Assembly: GCA_024362935.1 (NCBI GenBank)
Contig: JANCRA010000014.1
Location: 5,351,001 to 5,415,000, forward strand
Source of the DNA: Setophaga petechia
Lineage: Eukaryota > Chordata > Aves > Passeriformes > Parulidae
Length of the DNA: 64,000 nt
Reading direction: 5' to 3'
Positions 39,022-48,524 of this stretch are shown here, piece by piece. The translations under genes were made by a program, and so were the position numbers. Under the pieces are notes generated by a model. That model was not told where the DNA came from and ran no database searches. It saw nothing but the letters and a program-made list of their open reading frames with translations. How positions within the stretch are numbered: the stretch's first letter is position 1; each line of letters opens with the position of its first letter.

Positions 39022-41093
39022 TTTTTTGAAGCTCCTCCTCCTTGGACACCTGACTGTCGCCCCTTCCGGAAGGTGAAAAACTCCTTGCGGAGCGGGCAGT
39101 CAGGCATCCAGTGGTCCTCCGCATGGCACAGGTGGCATCTTCCTTTGCTGGGGGTGCTGGGTCCCGGGTGAAGGGCCGGCGGTGTGGTTGCGGCCGCGGC
39201 GGCTGCCTCCGGAAGGTCGGCGAAGGCCACCCGACGCGTCGATGGTGTGGACTTCTCGCCGGGCGCCTTTGACGCTACTGGAACCTTCACGGCGCACACT
39301 TCCAGGAGGTCCCGGAGCACCGGACGAGGATGCAGGGGCAGGCTGAGGATGGCGGCCCTGCAAGGCGCGTTGGCGTTGGTAGATGCCAAGAGGGTGACCA
39401 GGGCCTCTCGCGCCTTCTCGTCCGGCTGCTCAGCTTCAGCCGCCGCTTGGAGCCGCAACACGAAGTCATCGAAAGATTCCGTCGGCCCCTGAAAGATGTG
39501 AGAGACCGGGACCGAAGGCACCCCAGCGGACACTCGGTGGAAAGCCCGCAAGGCCACCTGTGCGCTCCTGTTCAACGCCTCGGTTGGGATCTTTGTGGCC
39601 TGCTTCTCTGCCTTGTCCCAATCGCCCAACCCACACAGATGTTCAACCGTGAGCTTTTCTCCATCGGTATCTTCCCCTGCATCCGGGTTGTCCCAAAGTT
39701 GGGGCAAAATTTCAGCAACCCCTCTTTCCCATGCGGCTTCCCACCTTGGAAACTGAACCCCGTTCAACAAGCATCTAAAAATCTGCCGTAAATCGGCAGG
39801 AACGAGTTCAGTTTCCAAGAGGGAAGCTTCCAGCAGTCCCCTGAAATACTCGCTTTGTCCCCCGAGCTCCTTCTGAGCCTTAACAAGCTCTTTGATGAGG
39901 GACCGGGGGACTGGGGACCACTGGATGCGGGGATTTCCCCCACCCCTGTTCCGGTGGTAAGTCACCGGAGCTGCCATGATGGGTTCAGCAAGCTCCGGTG
40001 GGCCCCCCTCCCCCTCGGCCCCAGTCCCCGGCCCGTGGGAAAAATCTGGCCAAGATGGCCGACCGTGGGAACCGGAACCCAGGGGGAGTGGACAGGAAGG
40101 GGCGGAGTCAGGGGTGCCGTGGGAACCCGGGGCAGGGACCGATGGGAAAGAGCCCGCCCACTGGGTTGGGCAGGGAGGCAAGGCCTGAGGCGGAGGCGGA
40201 GCGTGAGGAGGAGGAACCACGGAGGAGGAGGGCGGAGCGCTGGGAGAGGGAGGAGTGAAGAGAGGGAAGGCGGGATCAGGAGGAAGAAAGGGGTTGAGAC
40301 TGGGGAGGAAGGGATTGGAAGATGGATAGCAGGAAGGGTTTGGGTAGGGATAAGGTGGGGGTAAAGGCTTCTGCTGGGATGCTTCATGGTCCCCGCCATC
40401 TTGAGCTCCACAGGAGCCATCTTGTGTCGGGACCATGAAGCGAACTTTGGTGGTTAATTTAGGGGATTTGACAACTCGGAAAGAGGGTGCTGGGGAAGAT
40501 GGGGGAAAGGGAGAACCGGCCGGAGTCTGGCCAGGACTCCGACCGCGGGGGGATTGGCGATCCTGAGGAGAGCCAGGACGATGGAGAGACTCCTGCCTGC
40601 TGTGGACAGGGGCTGCTCTCCTCAGGATCCCAGGTCTTATGGGCGAAGGGGGACAGGACTGAGGGGTAGGAGCACGCTCAGGGTAACTAACAGGATGGGG
40701 CGAAGAGGGATAGGGCTGAGGGGTGGAAGCAACGGAGACAGAACTGGGGACCGCAACCGAACTTTGGAGCTTGGGGCGTTCTCTCAGTTTTTTCGTCTCT
40801 TGTCTCCTCAGCACCTGCAGGAGCTGAGTCACCCAATTAAGGTGCCTGGCCAATTTCAATTTTTTAGTAAGAGCGATCTCCTCCGATCGGGCCAAATAGG
40901 ATAATTTTCTAGAGACCTCCTCCCAAAACCGGAGGCTCCTATACTGATCAGAGGAGAAATCCTGAAACTGAGAGGAGACCCAACGGATCAAGCTCCTGAT
41001 TTCATTTTGACGAACTAAAACCTTTCCTTCAACTAAAATTTCAACAAAAACCAAAACTGCCTCACGCTGCTCGGCCGACAGTCTAGCACCCAT
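39015..41093 (-). CDS. gag: Gag polyprotein (matrix, proline-rich region, capsid, nucleocapsid)
   Basis: Encodes 692 residues of the structural polyprotein that assembles the particle. It starts MGARLS, so G2 is a plausible myristoylation site for membrane targeting. The matrix-like helical region covers about 1-105. A long proline- and serine-rich segment covers about 110-370 and holds a PPPY late-budding motif at 245-248. Capsid begins near 376, with the major homology region at about 533-552 (QGPTES, then FVLRL). Nucleocapsid has a single CCHC zinc knuckle at C653, C656, H661 and C666, whereas most alpha- and betaretroviruses have two. The ATG has G at -3 and G at +4. The last codons overlap the pol frame at the slippery site, and the TAA stop is six bases past the heptamer at most. 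No internal stop or frameshift was seen. Confidence 0.95.
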   Translation of the reverse strand: MGARLSAEQREAVLVFVEILVEGKVLVRQNEIRSLIRWVSSQFQDFSSDQYRSLRFWEEVSRKLSYLARSEEIALTKKLKLARHLNWVTQLLQVLRRQETKKLRERPKLQSSVAVPSSVSVASTPQPYPSSPHPVSYPERAPTPQSCPPSPIRPGILRRAAPVHSRQESLHRPGSPQDRQSPRGRSPGQTPAGSPFPPSSPAPSFRVVKSPKLTTKVRFMVPTQDGSCGAQDGGDHEASQQKPLPPPYPYPNPSCYPSSNPFLPSLNPFLPPDPAFPLFTPPSPSAPPSSSVVPPPHAPPPPQALPPCPTQWAGSFPSVPAPGSHGTPDSAPSCPLPLGSGSHGRPSWPDFSHGPGTGAEGEGGPPELAEPIMAAPVTYHRNRGGGNPRIQWSPVPRSLIKELVKAQKELGGQSEYFRGLLEASLLETELVPADLRQIFRCLLNGVQFPRWEAAWERGVAEILPQLWDNPDAGEDTDGEKLTVEHLCGLGDWDKAEKQATKIPTEALNRSAQVALRAFHRVSAGVPSVPVSHIFQGPTESFDDFVLRLQAAAEAEQPDEKAREALVTLLASTNANAPCRAAILSLPLHPRPVLRDLLEVCAVKVPVASKAPGEKSTPSTRRVAFADLPEAAAAAATTPPALHPGPSTPSKGRCHLCHAEDHWMPDCPLRKEFFTFRKGRQSGVQGGGASKNS
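39021..39027 (-). promoter_or_regulatory. -1 ribosomal frameshift slippery site A AAA AAC
   Basis: In viral sense the heptamer A AAA AAC lies in the correct phase with gag codons AAA and AAC, near the 3' end of gag and just before TCG TAA. It is a canonical retroviral slippery sequence. The -1 frame continues without a stop into the pro-pol frame, and a GC-rich stem follows. It sets the ratio of Gag to Gag-Pro-Pol. Confidence 0.93.
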
Positions 41094-41497
41094 GACTGTT
41101 GTTGTTAGAATGGCCGAGCAGCCTCAACCAGCACCCGGTTAACTAAAGAAGGGGAAACTAAACAACCGAAAAAAGGGAATTCGAAGAAAATTCTCTCCCC
41201 CAGGCCCTCTGCCCCGAAAGAGAGAGCGACCTCCTCCCAGCAGACGAAACGGCCGGGGGGGTCAGATAAAAAACAGAGGGGGTACTCACCACACCTGGGG
41301 GTAGAGGAAGGATCCGGGTGCTGGGAAATCGCCTCCAAGGACCGATCCGGGGTGCCGGAGGTCAACGGTCCTATCCCCCGGAGCGCAACTCCTAGTGCCC
41401 AGGAGTCCGCTCGACGGGGGCACTGCCGCGCCCAATGAAGACGTTCGTCTTCGGAACGTGGGTCCGACGTAATCCAATGGGAAAACGATGCACAGCG
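41094..41497 (-). other. Untranslated leader between primer site and gag
   Basis: About 400 bases in viral sense from the primer binding site to the gag ATG. It would contain the packaging signal, which I cannot delimit by eye, and the candidate splice donor. Confidence 0.7.
41284..41291 (-). promoter_or_regulatory. Candidate major splice donor
   Basis: In viral sense GTGAGT (41289-41284) is preceded by TGG and followed by AC, a close fit to the donor consensus. It lies upstream of the gag ATG, so spliced env RNA would not begin with gag codons, unlike the arrangement in classical avian leukosis viruses. Confidence 0.6.
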
Positions 41498-41515
41498 GCC
41501 CCACGTTGGGCGCCA
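41498..41515 (-). other. Primer binding site, tRNA-Lys1,2
   Basis: The viral-sense 18-mer TGGCGCCCAACGTGGGGC is fully complementary to the 3' end of tRNA-Lys1,2, the primer class used by several betaretroviruses. Five bases separate it from the LTR end. Avian leukosis-type alpharetroviruses use tRNA-Trp instead, so this supports a beta-type backbone. Confidence 0.93.
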
Positions 41516-41777
41516 GCAGCTGTGGCGGTGCCGAAATCCGAGCCCGGCTGGCTCCACAGAATGCACAGCCAACAGCCTGTGGTTGTGGGCACGGGCAGCT
41601 GCAAAGTCCCAGGACCTTCCGGCGGAAGCAGACTGGGATATCAATGCCCTTCTCTGGAGCTCCCTCCACGTCTAGGGTGGAGGAGGCAGCTCCAGCAGGC
41701 CGAGGAACGGAGACGGTAGCACGAGCAGAGGCGAAGGATCAGGCGTGAGGCGTCAGTTCTCAGCAGCAGCAGGGAGG

Positions 41778-41783
41778 TTTATT
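41778..41783 (-). terminator. Poly(A) signal in 5' LTR
   Basis: AATAAA in viral sense, in the predicted R region. In the 5' LTR it must be bypassed for full-length transcription. Confidence 0.7.
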
Positions 41784-41854
41784 AAGGGGAGCGAAGGGAA
41801 GTGACAGGAGGGAAGGCTGCAGGGAACTGCACTGAGGGGCGGGGTGAACAGAAG

Positions 41855-41861
41855 TTATATA
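41855..41861 (-). promoter_or_regulatory. LTR TATA box
   Basis: TATATAA in viral sense, about 35 bases downstream of an inverted CCAAT box. Transcription is expected to start 25-30 bases further on, near 41830. The same box is at 33402-33408 in the 3' LTR. Confidence 0.85.
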
Positions 41862-42269
41862 GGGAGACCAGGGGGAGGCTAACCCCTTCCCCTGGCCAAT
41901 CAACTTAACATACAACATAATTGACAGAGGGGGACAACAAATGAAATCACATAAGGGGTGGGACAGCCCTCTCCTGCCCAATCACCCTCCTCCCTGGGAA
42001 GAAGATTCTGGAGAAACAGGCTGGGGCAGAGAGTGACGGGCAGGCAGGCTGACAACTTAGCATACAGGGGTGGGGATTAAAAGATACAAAAAGGCGGGAG
42101 TAACCAAGGTAACTAACTGACGGACAGCCCTGCAGAGTGAAAAACAGGGGGAGGGGAAACCCGGCAAGCGCCATCTTAGGCAATAGAAACCAATACATTA
42201 CAATACTACAAATTAAAGTTCACTGAAACCAAGAAGGGGGGAGGGAGACTGCGGGGGCGCACCGCAACA

Positions 42270-42275
42270 ATCAGG
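42270..42275. repeat. Target site duplication, right copy
   Basis: ATCAGG directly follows the terminal TG (viral sense) of the 5' LTR and matches 33062-33067. Confidence 0.95.
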
Positions 42276-43947
42276 GGCTGGCCAGTATCTGCTTGCACAG
42301 CACCTGACACAACTATTGCTTTAACAGCAACCACTACAATTATTTGTCTATTACATTTTCTTTTATCTGGTGTCCATTATGGAAGATATTACTGTTTGAA
42401 AGATCAGCTTGAAAGGCTTATAATGAATAATGCCAATAATAAAGCATCTTAACCCAGTACTAGGAAGTTAAAGAAATTTTGAAGCCAAATATTTGATTTG
42501 CTTAAGACTGATTTATGTTTAATTCAGTGGAGATAAGATAGTTTGCCAGAATTCTAGTCCTTGACTAAAATGATTTTTTTTTTTATTCTGGAGGGTCTGG
42601 GGGATGATGGTGAGGGGGATGGGGAGTGAAGAAAACAAAATTAAAAAAGCACAAGAACAAATTACCTAGTCATTTCCATTTTGAATTTACTTAGCCATTA
42701 AAACAAATGAGATTGTCTTTGTCTGTGATATATAGTTCCCAGCTGATGTAAAGGGTATGAAAATAGTTAATGGCTTAAAGAAGAGAAACAATTGGGTTTT
42801 ATATTATATAAGGAGATTGTCTTTGTAAAGCTGTTCCCTGGGTACTGACAGGTGGTGTTGAATTTTGCATACATTGTATACTTGAAAGAATCAGGTTTTT
42901 AGTTGGAAGTAAATTGCAAAACCCTGTGCAGCAAAGGTTGCTTTTTTGGGGTGAAAGAAGTTAGTCAGATTTCTCAGCCTCCAGCTGGAGATACATAGTG
43001 TGAACGAGACAACAGGACTGAAGCTGGACAAATGGATCATATATCCTTGTAGGAAATTACACTTGCATTAAATAGGTTTATTTTGGGGTCTGTTTTCTAA
43101 CCTACCACCAGCAAAGTTCAGAGTGGATGTGCAGGCTGAAATCCTGTGTGATTTGGGAGCAGTGTTCCAGCTCAGCCCCAGCTGCTAAAGGGTAACCTGT
43201 GCCTCAGAGCTCTGCTTTAATCATGATCTAGAGGGACAAGAGCTCGTCACATCAGGCACCTTCTCCCACCTCTGTAACTCATTCCATTGTGCAAGTAAAA
43301 CTGCACAGAGTGAACTTGTGCAAGGTGAGGGCTATCCCAGTGTTTCAGGACAGGAATTAATCGAGTTCTTGTTAATGGGAAGGGGGAGAACACAGAAGAT
43401 CATGATTTTCAGTTTGAGTATTTGAGATTTCTCCTAATTTTTCTAGGAAAATCAGCTGGAGTTTTGCAAGGTCTTAGGCCAGAAGGAGCACTATATTGGT
43501 TTCTCTTTTTTTATGGAACTGGCTTTTCAAACAGGCCAGCAGATGGTAGTGTTTGCTTTGTAATTACAACTGTGAATTCACAGGAAGGACTGCTCTTGTT
43601 TGGCATAGGTCACTCAAGGACTGCTCAATACGTAGCAGAATTAGAGAATTGTAAGGAGCAATATTGGTTTAAGCAAGCAAAGAGGAAGGGGGAAGCCCAT
43701 CCCTAATCTTCAGCCAAGTGGGACGATAAAGGGGCAGAGGTTTGTGTCCCATGTACTGCAGATAAGCTGCCTGGAATTGCAGAAATATCACAGGTGATTA
43801 AAGCAATAAGTCAGGGGGCAATCTGAAAATGTTCTTTTGCAATAGCAGAAGTTACTGTTCAACTGCAGTGCTTTTCAGAAATGTCAGGCATGACATGATT
43901 TTGTTGTTTAAGTGGGATGAGGAGTATCTCTTATTGCACAAAGTTTT
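42276..43947. other. Non-coding host DNA right of the provirus
   Basis: No complete gene. The first 175 bases contain a short open stretch ending at about 42452 that reads like a hydrophobic segment with a short tail. A second open stretch at about 43540-43705 has weak RNase-H-like wording. Both are described under findings and neither can be assigned. Confidence 0.4.
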
Positions 43948-44075
43948 GTTGGCAAGTGGATAGAGCACAGGTGATGGATTGAGGAGGTAAAATTAGCTGG
44001 TGACATGTGCTCTTGGGCAACTCTTTTCACCACAGGTTCCTTTTTTCAGGTGAGGATGAGATTACTGATAGTCAC
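43948..44075 (+). repeat. MIR-like ancient SINE relic
   Basis: GGCAAGTGGATAGAGCACAG, followed by CTCTTGGGCAACTC, a pyrimidine stretch and GGTGAGGATGAGATTACTGA, follows the order of the MIR body and conserved core. It is strongly diverged. The call is by eye. Confidence 0.55.
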
Positions 44076-47000
44076 TGTCAGATTCTTAGAGTGAACTAAA
44101 ATATTATTCAAGAATGTCAAATATTGTTTCACCTGCACATGGCTTTCCTTGACTGTTTCCAATCATATATTGGGGTCAGTTTGCCTATATGTTTTGAAAG
44201 GCCACATTTTATTAATTTTATTCACTGCAAAAAGGAAATGTGACATTTCACAGGAGAAGGTGATTTTAAAAGCAATCCTAATGGAGAGCTTCATACAAGA
44301 AGTTTTCAGTTAATTTCTGGAAATAAAACAATGGAGAAATACTGCAAAAATTACAGTGAGTATTTAGATTTGTTTCTGAATGAATTAGTCTAAAACTGTA
44401 TGTGATTGTTTTTGTTTTGCTGGAATGTTCTCACAAATGCTATCAGTTTTGGAAAGTTCATGGATGCAAGGGATTTATAAGAGGAGAGGTTCAACTATTA
44501 GTAGAGGATATTTCCAATTAATGTTATAAAAGGATACAGATCTGAGCCTGCATGTGATATGATCATCCTCTGAGGACAAGGGGAATGGCAGCCATTCCAA
44601 CCTGTCCCAAGCATCTGGGTGTGAAAAATTTCAGACAAGTATTTTAAAATTCACTGCTCAACCAGTGATCTTCAACTGGCAGAATTGTATTGTGGGTTTT
44701 CATTTGGGATAAAGAGGGGAGAGTTCCAGGTGGTTGACCCAAAATGAAGGATAAAAAGAAAAGAGGCAAAATAAGAGCACCTCTGCTTGCATAAACTACT
44801 CTCACTACTGTTCAGCTGTGTCACTAAAAATTGTAGTGAAAGTTAAAAAAAAATCATTATTTTTGATAGAAAACTCTGTGGGGGTTTGTCCCTAGACCCT
44901 CTGACCTGCTCTCCCCTGACCAGCTGACTTGGGTTGTCTTGTGCCTTGGTTCCTGAGAATCCTCTCTTTTTGTCTGGGGGACAGGTGCATTTCCCCTGGA
45001 AGTGCTTTCTGCACCTGTGAGGATACAGACTGTAATTTCAGAGCTCTGGGTCTGCAGTGTTTGGGTTTTCCTGTGCAGTGCACTGCAGGCAAACACAGAA
45101 TAAAATCTCTATCCCAACAGCAAAACAATTTGCCTTAAATGTGATGTACTCTACTGAAGTGTACATCATGGCCTGGGAAGCATCCTGTAATTAATACAAT
45201 ACTTGGTGCAGACTTTGCTTTAAAATCTGCATTTGGGATGTTTAATATCCTTTTAAACTGAGGTCTGTGCCCTGATTGGGGATTTGAAAGGAAATGTTTG
45301 GAAAGTTTTTACACATTCAGCAGAAACAGATTGTGTGGCACTCTGGGATGGACACAAGTAGGCAAAGTCTGGACCTTGGGACCAAACCTTTGTGACAAGT
45401 TTGAGCTCAGTGGAGATTCAAAGGCAAACCAGCAGCACCTGTGTGCTGAAGGGAGGCTCAGGAGGGAGCAGGTGACTCACCAGTGGAAATGAAATAGAAA
45501 TATGAAAATGAAATAGAATAGCTGGAGCTCACTGTGCTTCTGCTGCCTCCTGTATCGTCTTTCATGTTCTGGGTGGGATTGCAGCACTTGGTGTGCATCA
45601 TTTTTAAACCACTGAAAAATGAGCTGATTTCTATGGGAGAAGATTTGCAGAGCTGATCCTGCTACCAAATGGAAAAAAAAATTATGAACATATCTGTTTT
45701 TAATAATATTTTATTAGAAATGCACTTTGATTGTTTGAGCAGTCTGTTTTCAAGCTGCAAATGGTTCCTGTAGAATTTTGTTGCGATGACTAGAGGCCAT
45801 TTTTGTAGCAACATGTTTCATTTTTGCCTGTTGTATGTTTGTCAGAGTTTTAAAGTTTTGTTAGTATTTATATTGTTGTATTTAATCACTCATTTTTTGG
45901 TTGCATGTAATACAGAATATTTCATTTGAGTATTCAAATATTGAATTACTGCTTTAGCATTGCTTTTGACACTTGGTATTTTGAGTGAAAGAATTAAAAC
46001 AAGAGGTCAACTAGGAAAATAGGAGGCATCATTTTATCCCACAGTTTTAACTTTACTTTCTATTTTAGATTTTATCTGATGATCATGGTTTTTTCAGCTG
46101 GTCCCTTGTGTCTGAGAAGCAGACAATGTTAGATGTGTGGTGACAGAGAGAAGTTCAATTGGCTGAGCAGCACACTCTTGTTTTTACACTCTAGTTTTAC
46201 ATTGTGTGTGCAACACTTCTGTTGCTTCATTTAAAATATTTTAAAAACATTTTATGTATTGCTGTTTAGGAGCTCTCAATTCTGTGTGGATCAAGCTGAT
46301 GCTTGGCTGTAGAATATGTTACTTTAAAGCAGACATGGATTTTAAGAGAAGATCCATAAATCAGATGTGGTAGGTAGTGAATACTGAACCTGTAATCGTA
46401 TTTGATTAAAAAGCAAATATTCAAATAGTCAGTATCACAGGAAGGCCATAGCTTTTTTTTCTTTCACCTGGACAATTAAGGCTTGCACGTGCAGTACATT
46501 GTGGTATTCACACACCTCCTGAGCAAAACAAACAAGTTAATATTTGGCAAACATTATTTAAAACAAGTGACTCTATAATCAGGACACAATGAGCCCTGTC
46601 ACTGGCCAGGTTAGAAGGACCCTTGTAGATAATTTTTAATCCAGAATTCCTTAACAGTGATAAAACCTGCTATTAAGTGCTATAAAGTAGTTGAATCATA
46701 ATACTAATAATATCATCTGTGGGGAAGGAAGGATACTGGTAATAGTGGGTGAATATATACAGTTCTGGAAAACCCCACTAAACATCCCTATAGCAACTAA
46801 ATCTACTCTACCAAACTGTGAGGTGAGGACCCTGGTGCTGTGAGGTGTGATCAGCCTGGGCCGTGGCTGTGTCACAGTGGCCTTTTTCTGCCACACAGTT
46901 CTGCTTTAATATCCTATTTCCTACAATCTTTGATATGCAGTTATAACCCAGTGGGAATTGTTCAGGTTTCCAGAGTAAGGATAAAATGTCAAGGTTTAGC

Positions 47001-48305
47001 TGTTGGTCTTGCCAGGGAAAGTTTTGGTTTTCTTTTTCTTGTAGGCTGAGTTGAAATAAGCAAATCATGGCCATCATCCCTCACAACTCAAATCACAACA
47101 ACTCTTTGCAGGAGTGAGCTGCAAGAGGATCTCATTTGGGGCTGTGGTCAGATCAGGCAGCAGAATTAATTTCTGTCCAGCTCTGTCACAAAAAAAAGTA
47201 AATGCTATTTGAATTTGGTTCTGGTGTAACCTCTTGAGACTGATCAATCAGAATTAAAGGAAAATGGGTACCAGTTTCTCTCTCACTACCTCCAGACCTG
47301 TTGCTGTCAAAATGAGTCTCCTTTTTCTGACTTTTTTTGTTCAATACAAGATGTCCATCACAGGCCTAAATCTCAGAAATACTGATTTTGATCAACTAAC
47401 CCTCCTTTATTTTCAAATACATTCCAGTTGCTCTACACATTTGATTGGTGCTTTCCCCCAGGAATCTAATGCTCAGTTTGGAGTAATGGCAACACAAACC
47501 ATTAATAAAAGATTAAAGAAAAAGCAAAACACCAGGATTTAAAATTCCAAACATATCTCTGTAGACTGTCTTTATAAAAGGCAGTTTCTTTCGGCAGGCG
47601 TTGAAATGCAATTCTTCCTACACATTAAATAATAAAATCAGACATGGGAACTTTCAGATTGCTGTGCTGAGCAAAATGGATGTAGTTCTTTTAAGTCCAT
47701 AAAAGTAAGGAAAATCAGATCTTAAGAACCAAGATCACACTTGAACACAGTTGGAAAACTACAGCATGTTACCAAAACCTCATTAAGCTGTCATGGGCTT
47801 TTTTGTGCATTTTCTTTCCCAGTCTTTTTGAATGCCAAGATATTTGTGTGTAAATGCTCTTTTCTGACTCTATTCCCCCTCCTCCTCTGACAGTGTTTGT
47901 GACAACATGGGGGTTACCATGGGGATTGTGATGTCACACACAGCACAGTGACCTCGGTGTGCCAGTGAGTCTGCGGAAGGATGGAGATGGACAGAAACAC
48001 CAAGGCAGCAAAAATGAAAAAGCATGCAAGAAAAATGAATGAATTTTAATAAGATAGAGGTGAAACACTAGTGTGTGTGGGGTGGGTTTTGTTTTTAAGT
48101 TCACCCGAATGCACGTCGTGGCTCAAGTTTTTGGTTTTTTTGGCCTGAAAGTCCCTGGTTCTGGTTTTGGAATATGTGTTGTGTGATATGTATCTAGAGA
48201 GAGACCTTTCCTCCACCAAGTCAAGCAATATGAGGTAAGCTTAGCATGAAAATTGTAACTCTATCCCAGCTCCCAGAAAAGGGAGCATTAAATCAGACAC
48301 TATGA
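44076..48305. other. Non-coding host DNA
   Basis: No gene recognised. It includes a degenerate GAAAT-rich patch near 45486-45520 and a possible regulatory cluster near 47894-47970, discussed under findings. Confidence 0.45.
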
Positions 48306-48524
48306 CCGCTTAGCACTTCTCTAATGCTTAACACGTGGAAATGTTATTGAATCTTCACAACACCCCCAATATGAAAAGCAAGCCCATGCCAGTATCCCCA
48401 GGTAAAACTTGGTGAGTGTGTGATAATCTAAGTGGTAAGTGAACTCTCATAAAGTGACTCATCAAATCACTGGCAGCAGTGGGATGGAGATCTGGAAATT
48501 CCTGTCTTTATAGTCCCAGGTTTG
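48306..48524 (-). repeat. MIR-like ancient SINE relic, reverse orientation
   Basis: On the + strand the order TTAGCACTT, GAATCTTCACAACACCC, TATCCCCAGGTAAAAC, AAGTGACTCATCAAATCAC, CAGTGGGATGGAGATCTGG matches the reverse complement of the MIR consensus in sequence order and spacing. MIR elements predate amniote radiation and survive as such relics. Confidence 0.65.

Larger units (their letters stand above)
41521..42269 (-). repeat. 5' LTR of the provirus (749 bp)
   Basis: In viral sense it runs from 42269 (TGTTGC) to 41521 (GCCACA). U3 holds a YY1-like AAGATGGCGC at 42168-42177 and two inverted CCAAT boxes (41896-41900 and 41978-41982) upstream of the TATA box. The order TATA, start site, AATAAA implies a short R of about 70 bases and a U5 of about 240 bases. 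No difference from the 3' LTR was seen by eye. It would drive transcription toward lower coordinates. Confidence 0.97.
33062..42275 (-). mobile_element. Full-length endogenous retrovirus (beta-like gag-pol, alpha-like env)
   Basis: A complete provirus integrated in minus orientation. The order in viral sense is 5' LTR (42269-41521), primer binding site, leader, gag, pro-pol, env, polypurine tract and 3' LTR (33816-33068). The 6-base duplication ATCAGG borders both ends; 6 bp is the usual duplication size for alpha- and betaretroviral integrases. All three coding regions are open from end to end, and the two LTRs show no difference by eye. The insert is much richer in G and C than its flanks. 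The tRNA-Lys1,2 primer site, PPPY late motif and dUTPase-like segment point to a betaretrovirus-like (class II) backbone. The envelope has alpharetrovirus-type transmembrane features. It is young and apparently intact. Expression and activity cannot be judged from sequence. Confidence 0.97.

Noticed and set aside
39855..40364. 169-residue + strand open frame
   Set aside because: It is antisense to the proline-rich part of gag, and its G- and R-rich make-up is explained by that.
41105..41644. 179-residue minus strand open frame over U5 and leader
   Set aside because: It is out of frame with gag and crosses the LTR end and primer site; no recognisable protein features.
47894..47964. 71-base coding exon
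   Set aside because: Acceptor- and donor-like ends exist, but all three frames contain a stop, so it is not an internal coding exon.
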